DNA of 64,000 nucleotides from Bagarius yarrelli (taxonomy: Eukaryota; Chordata; Actinopteri; Siluriformes; Sisoridae). Shown piece after piece: positions 36,401-46,853 of the stretch (the first letter of the stretch is position 1; the number at the start of each line of letters is the position of its first letter). The translations under genes and the position numbers were made by a program. The notes under the pieces are model-generated. The model saw nothing but the letters and a program-made list of their open reading frames with translations, searched no databases and was not told the origin of the DNA. The stretch covers positions 636,001 to 700,000 of the forward strand of contig VCAZ01000019.1 in NCBI GenBank assembly GCA_005784505.1, in the 5' to 3' direction.

Positions 36401-37282
36401 TTATATAAAAACCATTGTTCCTTTAAGGTTAAATAGTTTGTTATTTCAGACAGAGCCCAAGCCTTCCTTTGCCACCATCATACATCGCTTATGTGCACGT
36501 CACAGACTGTCCGCACGCTACACTTTTGCGTTCCATCAACATCAACCTAACCAGTTAACATTTAGAAATAGAAAATTGACAGATTTTCGGCATCTGTGAG
36601 ACGATTCAGAATCGTTCCGCATCATGATGCATCAAAGACTCAAATTTTTACCCACCTCCTAATGTTTATCATAATATAACTAAAATATATAAAAGAATTG
36701 AAGTGCAAGAAGCAGCAGTTTTGTCAGGGCAGTGGTGGCTCAAATAGGGCAGTGGTGGCTCAAATGGTTAAGGCTCTGAGTTGCTGATCTGTAGACCAGG
36801 AAGACTGATCTAAAGACTAGAAACACCTGGGTTTGAGCCCCACCACTGGCAAGCCAACTACTGTTGGGTCCTTGAGCAAGACCGTTAACCCTTCCTGCTC
36901 CAGAGGCGCTGTATCATAGCTGACCCTGCGCTCTGACCCCCAACTTACTAAGATAGGATATGCGAAAAAAAGAATTTCACTGTGCTGTAAAAAAGTATAT
37001 GTGACGAAATAAAGGCATTTACAATTTACATTTACAGAACATCCAGCTAAAATTAGCAAGTAGCTTAAAATTGCTCCATACTGATATATTTAATTGTTTA
37101 AAAATTCCGCCACATTTATCCACCTTGGTCTTATTTTTCTTCCTTTAATGCAGTCACTGCTTGATGAGCCAAACCCCAACAGCCCAGCCAACAGCCAGGC
37201 CGCACAACTCTATCAAGAAAACAAGCGGGAGTACGAGAAGAGAGTTTCTGCCATCGTAGAGCAAAGCTGGGCTGATTCCTAA
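27898..37282 (+). CDS. ube2b: ubiquitin-conjugating enzyme E2 B (RAD6 homologue)
   Basis: An E2 that passes ubiquitin to substrates such as PCNA and histone H2B with RAD18- or RNF20/40-type E3 ligases, in nucleus and cytoplasm. The six coding exons are 27898-27941, 30275-30355, 30534-30559 (26 nt), 31815-31904, 33952-34040 and 37154-37282. All junctions are GT-AG and in frame, giving 152 aa, exactly the family length. The start is the conserved MSTPARRRLMRDFKR. HPN is at 78-80 and the active cysteine is C88 in SICLDIL. KLVIEFSEEYP favours UBE2B over UBE2A, and the end is QSWADS. Two positions differ from human UBE2B: L35 (NNIMLW) and V44 (FGPVGTPFED, where human has Glu). A CRE lies about 100 bp upstream. 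Introns hold SINEs, a hAT-like element and two unexplained open segments. Confidence 0.97.
29317..29762. repeat. dispersed element in ube2b intron 1, split by SINE-A and flanked by direct repeats
   Basis: 29404-29426 (GGTGGCCTAGCAACCAGGGC) and 29625-29710 (ATTGTCATTTGATGTCATAT, AACCAGGGTGGCGCTGTG) match the two parts of an uninterrupted relative at 30757-30880. Between them a reverse SINE-A (29427-29585, CATTTACAGCATTTGGCAGA, CAATTGGGGGTTAAGGGCAT) has inserted. The composite is flanked by direct repeats of about 45 bp (29317-29360 and 29713-29757) sharing GAAAGTGATGTGAGGCA and GGGCTGAAATT. A poly(A) run lies nearby at 29059-29082. Confidence 0.65.
30367..30402. repeat. (ATA)n microsatellite just after ube2b exon 2
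   Basis: Twelve ATA units beginning about 11 bp downstream of the exon 2 splice donor. Confidence 0.9.
30757..31125. mobile_element. hAT-like nonautonomous element in ube2b intron 3
   Basis: The left end CAGGGCTGAAACAATAAATT and right end ATTGTTTGCTGCAGCTCT form an imperfect inverted pair of the AGGGCTGCAAC type common in fish hAT derivatives. The interior shares TTTGTCATTTGATCTCATAT and AACCAGGGTGGCGCTGTG with the interrupted copy in intron 1. It has no coding capacity. Confidence 0.55.
32420..32580 (+). repeat. SINE-A in ube2b intron 4
   Basis: GGTAGCTCACTGGTTCAGCT, GATCGACTCCCAGCACCACC, ACTGTTGGGCCCCTAAGC, ACCCCCAATTGCTCAGTCGT and AAAGTCACTCTGAATAAGGG span a nearly full SINE-A. Confidence 0.78.
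32636..32816 (-). other. unidentified exon-like open segment, antisense in ube2b intron 4
   Basis: On the minus strand a GC-richer 181-nt segment is bounded by an acceptor (TATTGGCTGTAG) and a donor (GTGCGT after CACAGAAAG). It reads open for 60 codons, including SPPEMFQRLMTASSAYMQS and SVQLDGRILIRRLGFDLD. About 120 bp upstream a GTAAGT donor follows AGATTGTGCGTGAGATC. I do not recognise the protein. It may be an exon of a nested gene, a retrocopy or a DNA-transposon exon; CTCGCAAGATTGTGCGTGAG-like sequence resembles transposon DNA. Confidence 0.25.
33535..33850 (-). mobile_element. Tc1-type element end fragment in ube2b intron 4
   Basis: AACAAAGCTGGGACCTTGTG, AAAACTGAATGCAGTGACCT, GTTTAAACTGATAAACTTTA and TGTGAACTGAGGACACTAAT, then CTACTCTTGCTTGACTT, follow the order of one end of a widespread fish Tc1-type element of about 1.6 kb. 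Internal sequence of the same family is at 43885-44478. Only the terminal part and the end of the transposase region remain. A G11 run (33686-33696) lies inside. Confidence 0.6.
34560..35220. repeat. possible nonautonomous DNA element in ube2b intron 5
   Basis: A block with CTGATTGGATAGGCGTGGC, GATTGGCTAACGGTTGTG and GGAGGCGGAGCTTATCC, bounded by AACAGGGTCATAAAC on the left and AATGGACCCCTTTAAG on the right. The bounds could be weak inverted termini (the right reads CTTAAAGGGGTCCATT in reverse). It resembles noncoding repeats of other fish. The boundaries are uncertain. Confidence 0.35.
35221..36725. other. ube2b intron 5, nothing recognised
   Basis: AT-rich sequence with no exon-like or repeat-family signature that I can support. 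Confidence 0.35.
36727..37020 (+). repeat. SINE-B, nearly complete, in ube2b intron 5
   Basis: A short duplicated start (GGGCAGTGGTGGCTCAAAT, twice) leads into the A box GTGGCTCAAATGGTTAAGG. The B box GGGTTTGAGCCCC follows, then GAGCAAGACCGTTAACCC, GCTGTATCATAGCTGACCC and a tail TATGTGACGAAATAAAGGC. This is the best copy of SINE-B in the window. It ends about 130 bp before the last ube2b exon. Confidence 0.8.
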
Positions 37283-38353
37283 TGCTCAGAATTTACATGC
37301 TCAAGCGCCATTTTTCAGGTTCTTGAATCTTTTCTTTAGCATACGGTATCTCAGACACACTCGAAACCAACTCGTCTGCTGCAACTGGAATCGAATCTGT
37401 CGGGACGGTGTCTGCTGCTGCGAGCAGAAATGATTGTGCTTTTGGTTTGATCTTCTTCTTTTTTCTTTTTTTTTTACTATTTTTAAGTTTTATGATAAGT
37501 TATTGTTAAGAGGTTCTAAAGTTTTAAAGTAACTCCAGAAATTTTGCCACTCTTAATAACAAAATCAAGACACATCCAGTGCAGACACTGTAACGACAAT
37601 CTTTATATCAGAGATCTACAAATCGAATGGACTAAAACTGATCTGTGGCCGTCCTCATTAGCTGTGTTTCCATCCAAAGTCACGAATGAAATTTCGATTT
37701 TTTTTTTCTAGTGTAATAAATACTTGCGTTTTAGAACACGTAGACGAAATGCAATGAACGCAGTGATGTCATCTCCTTTTTCGGAAGTGGGAGCCGATTT
37801 AAGGCAGTTCTGGAAGGTACAGTAATAATACAGATTCTCTTTGGTGACAGATTTCGGCGAAGGCATTTTAGAATAAACTAAACAAGGTTGTGCAATAAAA
37901 CCGGTCCGCTGGTTAATCCAATAATGCCTAAATCACATGACACTTTTAATGCGCATGCTGGATTTTTTTTAATAATTGTGTTTCCAGCGTAGCTTATGCG
38001 CATTTGTTCTTATTAGCTAGAAAGTTTATCCTACTCATGCGTGCACAGGGTTTATGTGCATCTTGGCGTGGGTTTTTTTTTTTAATGCATTAGTTTATTT
38101 ATAGTTTATTACTATTTTTGCCCATTTTTAAACTGAAAGGTCAGAGATGAAATGGGGGGAGATGGAGAGAGAGACAGAGCGGTGGGACCGAAAAGCCAGA
38201 ATTAAACCCCTTTTTTTTGCGATACCTTAAATTGTGCGTGGAAACATGGCTACTGTGTGTGTAATATTTTTGATGACATTGAATAGTATTTTAATTGGAT
38301 ATGTGTTTTCACACCCTAATTAATGTGAGACGAATGAGTTTTTTAAAAAATAA
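37283..38353 (+). other. ube2b: probable ube2b 3'UTR with polyadenylation signal at 38348
   Basis: The sequence directly downstream of the ube2b stop codon contains no repeat-family match up to about 38350, where AATAAA occurs (38348-38353). The extent is inferred from that signal; no transcript evidence is available here. Confidence 0.35.
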
Positions 38354-39303
38354 AGTGTAATTCTTTTTGTGTGTGTAAACTAAATACCCTTTTTGGAAAG
38401 TTTATTGTATTCATTTATTCTGTATTTATTCCTTTTCCTCCTGTAGAGTGGCAACAGTTCTGGAGTTTTATTAATATTTTCTGATTTATTTTTCGATTTT
38501 TTTTTTTACGTTAACAAAACTTATGTATAATAGTGTTAATCTTTAAATTATTTATATTATAACACTTCCTGGTTTTTTTTTTTGTCTGGAGATGAAATCA
38601 ACCATGGCAGTAAGACACAACTGAATCCTCCCCATGTCACGTTTGTTGTGTTTGTTATAATTGTATAAAAAAAATGTAATGTAGTATGATAAATATGACA
38701 TAAATATATATACACACACACACTGTTCTATATAGAATTCTAGCAGCCAATTAAAAATGTTTAAAAAACTAGTAATTCGTGTCGTATATTTTGCTCAAAT
38801 GAGAAGCTTGATGACAACGTTTGTATAATATTCTTTTAAAACATTAAGAATGTATTACATACTAGATGTTAAGAATATAATAAAAATACACAAGGTTCTC
38901 TCAGATCTCATTGATCGTATAAATATGTGTTAAACTTATATTTTTCATGCTTTAAATTGTTGTTTTAACAATTGTTGTTACATGTTTGTTTTAAAATCTG
39001 CAAATTCAAGTGTAGAATCAGTTTGTGGGGCAAAAAAAGTATGCAAAGTACCTGGAAATATAATAACTGAATTTCTTAAACTTGTGGGAAACATTTTAAA
39101 TAGTTACTTTGCAATGAAAGTTTTCCCAAAAAATTATTTATAAAATAGAATCTTATACTCAGAGGATCAGTGTCCGGTTACAGAATGACAATAATATAAA
39201 TAAACACAAAAATAAGACCAAAAACGTCATCAAGAAGAAGAAGAAGGATAACAAGGATTTCCTTCTAAATCAGCACAGAACTGTATTTGTTTTCCTTGCT
39301 AAC
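38354..39303. other. intergenic, AT-rich, nothing recognised
   Basis: Homopolymer-rich AT DNA without gene or element signatures. A longer ube2b 3'UTR could extend into it. Confidence 0.3.
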
Positions 39304-39413
39304 CTTCTCCCAGCTCTGGGACACCACTTGTAGAATGTAGATTAACTTTGACTGGCGTACGTCCTGGCTTGACAAGCATCTGCTGTCCCATTATGCCATC
39401 ACTGTTAGCGAGG
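39304..39413 (-). other. unidentified exon-like open segment
   Basis: A GC-richer 110-nt segment in AT-rich DNA. On the minus strand it lies between an acceptor (GTAATTTAG) and a donor (GTTAGC after GAGAAG). It reads open with coding-like composition, including NSDGIMGQQMLVKPGRTPVK and VNLHSTSGVPELGE. I do not recognise it. A 36-codon open run is expected fairly often by chance, so this is weak. Confidence 0.2.
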
Positions 39414-39423
39414 CTAAATTACA

Positions 39424-39590
39424 TTAGATTAGATTAGATTAGATTAGATTAGATTCAACTTGAAAATGAAATGCAGTTAGCATCTAACCAGAAGTGCATA
39501 AGTGGCTTATTTACACTAAATAGCAGTGTAATAAATGAGGAATGAGGTTGATAATTACAGAGGTGAGAGTAAATAATGTACAGAAGGTGC
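39424..39590. repeat. (GATTA)n run and retroposon-tail-like sequence
   Basis: Six GATTA units lead into AACTTGAAAATGAAATGCAG, TTAGCATCTAACCAGAAGTG and AGTAAATAATGTACAGAAGG. This arrangement resembles the 3' tails of fish LINE families. It merges into the 70-bp minisatellite on its right. Confidence 0.5.
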
Positions 39591-42500
39591 AGTAGTGTGT
39601 ATATATGGTATATATGGTATCTATAAGTATGATGGGTATATGGATATACACATATATACAAGTGTTTGTATGATACAGTAAATATGGATAGAATAGAGAG
39701 AAGTGTAAGGATAGATAGTTATGGATGTATAATACAGTAAATACAGAGTAAATATGGATAGAATAGAGAGAAGTGTAAGGATAGATAGTTATGGTTATTA
39801 TGTATGATGTATGATACAGTAAATACAGAGAATAAGTAAATATGGATAGAAATAGAATAGAGAGAGAAGTGTAAGGATAGATAGTTATGGATGTATGATA
39901 CAGTAAATACAGAGTAAATATGGATAGGGAATAGAGAGAAGTGTAAGAATAGAATAGATAGTTATGGATGTATGATACAGTAAATACAGAGTAAAATATG
40001 GACGGGAATAGAGGGAAGTGTAAGGATAGATAGTTATGGATGTGTGTGATACAGTAAATACAGAGTAAAATATGGATGGAATAGAGAGAAGTGTAAGGAT
40101 AGATAGTTATGGATGTATAATTTACACGTGATACAGTAAATACAGAGTAAATATGGAGGGAATAGAGAGAAGTGTAAGGATAGATAGTTATGGATGTATA
40201 ATACAGTAAATACAGAGTAAATATGGATAGAATAGAGAGAAGGATGGATAATATGGATGGTAGATACAGTACATACAGGATGTAGAGATAGTGATAGATA
40301 GTATGGATGTAGATACAGTAAATACCGAGAGTAAATATGGATGGAATAGAGAGAAGTGTAAGGATAGATAGTTATGGATGTATATACAGTAAATACAGAG
40401 TAAATATGGATGGAATAGAATATGAGAGAAGTGTAAGGATAGATAGTTATGGATGTATGATACAGTAAATACAGAGTAAATATGGATGGAATAGAGAGAA
40501 GTGTAAGGATAGATAGTTATGGATGTATAATAATAGGTACAGTAAATACAGAGTAAATATGGATGGAATAGAGAGAAAGTGTAAGGATAGATAGTTATGG
40601 ATGTATAATACAGTAAATACAGAGTAAATATGGATGGAATAGAGAGAAGTGTAAGGATAGATAGTTATGGATGTATAATACAGTAAATACAGAGTAAATA
40701 TGGATAGAATAGAGAGAAGTGTAAGGATAGATAGTTATGGATGTATGATACAGTAAATACAGAGTAAATATGGATGGAAATAGAGAGAAGTGTAAGGATA
40801 GATAGTTATGGATGTATAATACAGTAAATACAGAGAGTAAATATGGATAGAATAGAGAGAAGTGTAAGGATAGATAGTATTATGGATTATAGGATGTAAA
40901 TATGGTATATGGATGGATAGAGAGACAGAGTAAGGTAAATACAGTTATGGATATATATACAGTAAAGAGAAATATGGATAGAATAGAGAGAAGTGTAAGG
41001 ATAGATAGTTATGGATGTATAATACAGTAAATATACAGAGTAAAATATGGATGGAATAGAGTAAGAAGAGAAGTGTAAGGATAGATAGTTATGGATGTGT
41101 GATACAGTAAAATACAGAGTAAATATGGAGGGATAGAGATAGAGAGAAGTGTAAGGATAGATAGTTTGGATGGATGTATAATACAGTAAATACAGAGTAA
41201 ATATGGATGGAATAGAGAGAAGTGTAAGGATAGATAGTTATGGATGTATAATACAGTAAATACAGAGTAAATATGGATAGAATAGAGAGAAGTGTAAGGA
41301 TAGATAGTTATGGATGTGTGTATACAGTAAATACAGAGTAAATATGGATAGAATAGAGAGAAGTGTAAGGATAGATAGTTATGGATGTAGAGAGAAGTAA
41401 TACAGTAAATACAGAGTAAATATGGATGGAATAGAGAGAAGTGTAAGGATAGATAGTTATGGATGTATAATACAGTAAATAATATGAATAGAATAGCAGA
41501 GTAAATATGGGGGATAGAATAGAGAGAAGTGTAAGGATAGATAGTTATGGATATATAATACAGTAAATACAGAGTAAATATGGATAGAATAGAGAGAAGT
41601 GTAAGGATAGATAGTTATGGATATATGATGTAGATACAGTAAATACAGAGTAAATATGGATAGAATAGAGAGAAGTGTGTAAGGATAGATAGTTATGGAT
41701 GTAAATAGTAGTGATACAGTAAATACAGAGTAAATATGGATAGGAATAGAGAGAAGTGTAACGGATAAGTAAGGATAGATATGGATGTAGTGATACAGTA
41801 ATACAGAGTAAATATGGATAGAATAGAGAGAAGTGTAAGGATAGATAGTTATGGATTTACTATACAGTAAATACAGAGTAAATATGGATAGAATAGAGAG
41901 AAGTGTAAGGAATAGATAGTTATGTATGGATGTATAATACAGTAAATACAGAGTAAAATATGGATATATAATCCATAAATACATATTCAATATGGAATAG
42001 AGAGAAGTGTAAGGATAGATAGTTATGGATGTATAATACAGTAAATACAGAGTAAAATATGGATAGAATAGAGAGAAGTGTAAGGATAGATAGTTATGGA
42101 TGTATAATACAGTAAATACAGAGTAAATATGGATGGAATAGAGAGAAGTGTAAGGAATAGATAGTTATGGATATATAATACAGTAAATACAGAGTAAATA
42201 TGGATAGAATAGAGAGAAGTGTAAGGATAGATAGTTATGGATGTATATAATACAGTAAATACAGAGTAAATATGGATAGATAATACAGAATAGAGAGAAG
42301 TGTAAGGATAGATAGTTATGGATGTATTGTATACAGTAAATACAGAGTAAATATGGATAGAATAGAGAGAAGTGTAAGGATAGATAGTTATGGATGTATA
42401 ATACAGTAAATACAGAGTAAATATAGAGGAGATAGTAATAAGAGTATAGATAGGAGAGATTATGGATTGTATAAAAAAAAATACTATACAGGATATGAAT

Positions 42501-43285
42501 AGAGAGAAGTGTAAGGATAGATAGTTATGGATGTATAGTAATACAGTAAATACAGAGTAAATATGGATAGAATAGAATAGAGAGAAGTGTAAGGATAGAT
42601 AGTTATGGATGTATAATACAGTAAATACAGAGTAAATATGGATAGAATAGAGAGAAGTGTAAGGATAGATAGGAGTTATGGATGTATAAGGATAGACATG
42701 GATGGATATACAGTAAATACAGAGTAAATATGGATAGAATAGAGAGAGAACAGAAGTGTAAGGATAGATAGTTATGGATGTATAATACAGTAAATACAGA
42801 GTAAATATGGATAGAATAGAGAGAAGTGTAAGGATAGATAGTTGTATGGATATATGTATAATACGAGTAAATACAGAAATACAGAGTAAATATGGATAGA
42901 ATAGAGAGAAGTGTAAGGATAGATAGTTATGGATGTATAATACAGTAAATACAGAGTAAATATGGATAGAATAGAGAGAAGTGTAAGGATAGATAGTTAT
43001 GGATGTATAATACAGTAAATACAGAGTAAATATGGATAGAATAGAGAGAAGTGTAAGGATAGATAGTTATGGATGTATAATACAGTAAATACAGAGTAAA
43101 TAGTATAGGTGTATGGAGAATAGGATAGAGAGAAATAAATATGTGTAAAGGATAGATAGTTATGGATATATTAATACAGAGTATAATAGAATAGATGTAG
43201 AATCAGTAAATACAGTAAATACAGAGTAAATATGGAGGGAATAGAGAGAAGTGTAAGGATAGATAGTTATGGATGTGTGATAGAG
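39590..43285. repeat. 70-bp minisatellite, about 50 copies
   Basis: Tandem copies of a 70-bp unit: GTGTAAGGATAGATAGTTAT, GGATGTATAATACAGTAAAT, ACAGAGTAAATATGGATAGA, ATAGAGAGAA. Exact 70-bp spacing is seen at 42911, 42981 and 43051. Variant sites include ATAGAATAG versus ATGGAATAG. Elsewhere copies carry small insertions or scrambled joints (for example near 40900, 42430, 42690 and 43110). The array lies between ube2b and f2rl1. The 177-codon minus-strand frame at 41457-41990 is produced by the repeat. Confidence 0.95.
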
Positions 43286-43639
43286 TAAAAATGGATGCAA
43301 ACCTGAGACCTTCTTTCTGTGAGGCAACAGCGCTAGAGATTTAGAACTCAAGCATCTATAACAGGAGCCAGGACAACATATGGTGGCCTAGTAATATTTA
43401 TATTTTAGCAATAATGTCTGTTACTCTTCTGGATGATAGCATGGCTACCGTTAACTCAATGAATCAGACTCGGTATCAATAAATTGGGATGTCTGTACAG
43501 TTAAGTGAGAACACAATGCTTGTTCAACCTTGTTTAAAAAAAAACATTATTTTTTATAAAAGGCTCGTCTGCTTGGTGTCCACAATGATGCACGTGTATC
43601 AAGAGTAATTAAATAGTGATTAGTGTAAGTGGGGAAATG
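43286..43639. other. intergenic, nothing recognised
   Basis: Sequence after the minisatellite begins with CAAACCTGAGACCTTCTTTC, possibly a SINE-C-type B-box remnant (reverse). Otherwise nothing was recognised. Confidence 0.3.
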
Positions 43640-43790
43640 GTAGCGTGGTAGTTAAGGCATTGGACCAGGTACCACCTGGAAGACTAGGATTCGATTCCCA
43701 GCAATAACCCCCAATTGCTTAGTTGTGTAACAGAATAATGTAAGTTGCTTTGGGTAAGGAAAGTCTGCTAAATGCTGTGAATGTGTATAT
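43640..43790 (+). repeat. SINE-A
   Basis: GGTAGCGTGGTAGTTAAGGC, GATTCGATTCCCAGCAATAA, AATTGCTTAGTTGTGTAACA, AAGTTGCTTTGGGTAAGG and TCTGCTAAATGCTGTGAATG. A part of the middle (CACCAAG to GCCCTTAAC) is missing. Confidence 0.75.
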
Positions 43791-44489
43791 AAAAAACTAC
43801 TGACGATCATCAACAGGCTCAGTCAGTCACAGGCAAGGATGAAATGCAGTTCATTAATTTGTGATCAACTGCATAAGTAAATGACATACAATTACAAGGA
43901 ATTTAGGAATTTACTTATTCCTATATCCACAGTCCATAAATAGAAAATCTGGGGAAATCTCATGGCTATAAACCAACACTGAAGGGCCGTGACCTTTGAT
44001 CCCTCAGGTGGCACTGCAGTAAAAAAAGACATGCAATAAAAATGACAATTCCACATTTTAAAATGTTTATGGAAAATAATGGACATCACGTCATTTGGGT
44101 TCAAAAGGAAAAGAACCATCCAAAAGGCAGCATTTGTAATGGTATGGGGGTGTGTTAGTGCCCATGGCAGGGGTAACTTGCACATCTTTGAAGACTGCTG
44201 AATTGTACATACAGAATTTAGAGCAAAATATTCTGCTAATCAAGCCACGTCTTTTTCAGGGATGTCAACGCTAATTTCAGCGAGACAATTTCAAACCAGA
44301 TTCTACATGTGTTACTTCAGCATGCCTTGTAGTAAAATAAGTGTGGGCACTAGAGTGTCCTGCCTGCAGTCCACACCTGTCTCCCACTGAAAATGTCTGA
44401 CACGTTATGACATGCAAAATACGATAATGCAGACCTCAGGCTGTTAAGTAACTGAAGTCGTACATCAAGCAAGAATAGGAACGAACTCT

Positions 44490-44817
44490 TTTATCTGTTG
44501 CGGTCAGGGAAGCGCCTTCCGCTCCGTGAAAGCAATCACAGAGAGAATAAAGAGGAGCTCCGTCCCGCAGGCCATTCAGGCCCTCAACCAGGAGAACATC
44601 TGGAACCAGGACTCTTCTGGACTCAAACACACTCATAAACACAAGAACTTATGCTCACCGCACTACACGCACAGTCGTGCATCACTTTACACATACACAC
44701 AGTTATATACTGTACAATACCCACAGTATATCTTCATTTTTATTATATTTTATTTTATTCAATTTTACTACACAATATGTTTTTAACTTTTACATAATAA
44801 ACTTAATTATCCATTTC

Positions 44818-44848
<31 letters not shown>

Positions 44849-45350
44849 TTTTTGGGCAGGTTAAACATGCCCCTGAGGTACTAGTAACCAGTTTTCCTGC
44901 CCTTTTCCTGAATTTAAGGATCCTTAAGGATGGATTGGGACTTTACTCTGCTACACTGACTCAAAGCTACAGTTTACATTACATGGACATTCGGTGTCCC
45001 CCAGATGAGGATGGGTTTCCTTTTGAGTCTGGTTCCTCTCAAGTTTTCCTCCTTATTTTACCTCAGTGAGTTTTTCCTTGCCACAATCGCCTCCAGCTTT
45101 AGGTTGTCATTAGGGACAAACCTACACTTTTTTTACTGTTACTGTATTCTGTGTAAAGCTGCTTCGAGACAATGTCCACTGTTAAAAGCGCAACAGAAAT
45201 AAAAATAAATTGGAATATTGGAATATTTTGTCTGTATATTTTTGACATCATTTGATTTAATTTTTATTCTTTTTAAATTCGGAACGTGCTAAAAGATGAT
45301 TTCACTATATGCTGTACTGTGTATAATCACGTATGTGACCCAAAAAATTG
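44490..45350 (+). mobile_element. LINE 3' end inserted in the Tc1 element
   Basis: 44500-44610 reads as the C-terminal end of a non-LTR retrotransposon ORF2 (RFRSVKAITERIKRSSVPQA then IQALNQENIW). An untranslated region with a CT microsatellite (44818-44850) follows. It ends in a LINE-like tail near 45300-45350 (GCTGTACTGTGTATAATCAC, ATGTGACCCAAAAAATTGAA). A repeat-D copy (44880-45212) interrupts the untranslated region. Confidence 0.55.
44880..45212 (+). repeat. repeat-D, long copy
   Basis: Holds the fullest version of the family: ACATTCGGTGTCCCCCAGAT, GAGTCTGGTTCCTCTCAAGT, GAGTTTTTCCTTGCCACAAT, AAAGCTGCTTCGAGACAATG and GTTAAAAGCGCAACAGAAAT. Confidence 0.7.
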
Positions 45351-45551
45351 AATATGATCTGAATTCCAGATACAAAAGCTTCAACTATTAGTGTCCTTTA
45401 TTTACAGTTTACACAACGTCACAACTTTACTGGAATTGGGGTTTGCTGAAAGGCCACAACTGGGTCATGCAATAAGAAGAATTTATTCAAATGAAAAGCT
45501 TTATTTATATATGTTTCTCATCTGGGGAGAGACAAAACACATTGCTAGAGG

Positions 45552-45712
45552 GTGACACTTACATTTCTTGCTTTTGGCAAACATCCTTATCCAGAGCGAC
45601 TTGCAATTTCTCTTTTTTGTACAACTGAGAAAACTGGTGGTGCTGGGAATCGAACCCTGATCTTCCAACTAGCAGTAAAACACCTTAACCACTGCACTAC
45701 CACTGCCCCACA
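45552..45712 (-). repeat. SINE-A, reverse orientation
   Basis: CTTTTGGCAAACATCCTTAT, CCAGAGCGACTTGCAATTTC, GTGCTGGGAATCGAACCCTG and ACACCTTAACCACTGCACTA mark both ends of the reverse copy. Confidence 0.75.
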
Positions 45713-45737
45713 TGATTGGGAACCCTTCACTCACACA

Positions 45738-45935
45738 CACTAACTTCATGTCCTCAAATTATCACATCCATATACCTCCTCTTTGGTCTTCCTCTTTACC
45801 TTCTGCCTGGTAGCTTTATTTCTAACATCCTCCTACCAAATATATTCACTATCCCTCCTCTGGACATGTCCAAACCACCTCAATCTGGACTCCCTGACTT
45901 TCTCCTCAAAACATCTATGTGTTGCAATAAACTTT
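45738..45935 (-). mobile_element. RTE-type LINE ORF2 fragment
   Basis: The minus strand reads KVRESRLRWFGHVQRRDSEY, the well-conserved end of the endonuclease/reverse-transcriptase ORF of RTE-like LINEs, followed by a broken RPKRRY-like region. The plus-strand frames over this interval are antisense shadows. Confidence 0.75.
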
Positions 45936-46814
45936 GATGATCAGACGACTGCAATTGCTAACGCACTTGTTAATGTCTGACAGGGGATGCTGGGCGGATG
46001 TTAGTGTTCACTGTGCCGTTTGCTACTCCAACTGGCGGTTAAGTGTCTAAAGCTGCCCCGTAACCCAAATTTTAGCTTGCAACTCAAAGCAAGTTGGGCC
46101 ACTCTGAAGCCAGGGTACCGCTGTACATCACACTATGACATGCATGTCAAGCACCATTTTCTACTTCCTGTTTTTTTTCACTTGTTCCTCCTGCTATCTG
46201 ATTTGGTTAGGTCTTTGTTTACCCGGCCTGTGTTTACTTTAAATAGCAAAACATGGAAATGACAGTTTGGTGTGTTTTAGGTTGATTATGTAGAGTTTAG
46301 GTTAGGTGGCACCACCAGGTTGTCAATATGTTCATCACTACTAGGTCAATCCCCCAGAAAAGCACTAGGATGTGCTATGCAAACGGTGAGTTAGTTAGAT
46401 TATGAAACCCAGCGGCTTCAAAAACGTTTTTTTAAATGAATAATTTTATTTTAGTAAATTTAAGTAGTAAAATTAATTTTACAAATTACAACCTGAATGC
46501 CCCCCTCTAAAACATTTATAACAGGCAGACATGGTTCACAGCTTTAGATAAAGGCAGACTGAAATTAAAAACAGGTAAAGCATCAACCCATTAATGTTAT
46601 TTAACATATCCTAGGCTTAACTGGTTAATGACACTGTGTCCTTGTTTGGATCAAGAGAACACAAACAAATTATTGTTACTTTAAAAAAAAAGAAACAACA
46701 AAAGATCCTCACTTTGCAAAACAACACAGAACAAGTGTGATCAAGTTTGTGAAAAACCTTCCAATTACGGTACATAATGGGCACCTTACAAATTTTGAAA
46801 ACAGGTTTTTTTTC

Positions 46815-46815
<1 letters not shown>
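45936..46815. other. intergenic, nothing recognised
   Basis: No exon or repeat-family signature that I can support. It contains ACTTAAGTGTCT-like degenerate repeat words near 46040-46110 that resemble the pogo-like element's interior only weakly. Confidence 0.3.

Positions 46816-46853
<38 letters not shown>

Larger units (their letters stand above)
43885..45445 (+). mobile_element. Tc1-type element split by a LINE insertion
   Basis: 43885-44478 reads (with stops) as Tc1-type transposase. TTTGATCCCTCAGGTGGCAC is followed by a VMVWGCVSAHGRGNLHI-like stretch and the region matching CFQQDNA-KPHSARV and SPDLSPIENV of related elements. It stops in ACATCAAGCAAGAATAGGAA. The expected continuation (GAATTCCAGATACAAAAGCT, TCAACTATTAGTGTCC) and terminal part (TTTACACAACGTCACAACTT, TACTGGAATTGGGGTTTG) reappear at about 45355-45440. 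About 870 bp of LINE and repeat-D lie between. The transposase is dead. Confidence 0.72.

Noticed and set aside
36727..37020. tRNA gene suggested by A-box and B-box-like motifs
   Set aside because: The motifs belong to a SINE family with several copies in this window, and no complete cloverleaf with paired stems can be drawn.
41457..41990. 177-codon minus-strand open frame
   Set aside because: It runs through the 70-bp minisatellite and encodes only repeated tyrosine-, serine- and leucine-rich peptides dictated by the unit.
39590..43285. Regular 70-bp periodicity resembling a CRISPR-like array
   Set aside because: The entire unit is conserved, with no variable spacers, and the context is a vertebrate genome with intron-split genes. 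It is a minisatellite.
45716..46262. Three plus-strand frames of 65-80 codons
   Set aside because: The first part is antisense to an RTE-type LINE fragment read clearly on the minus strand; the rest shows no supporting features.
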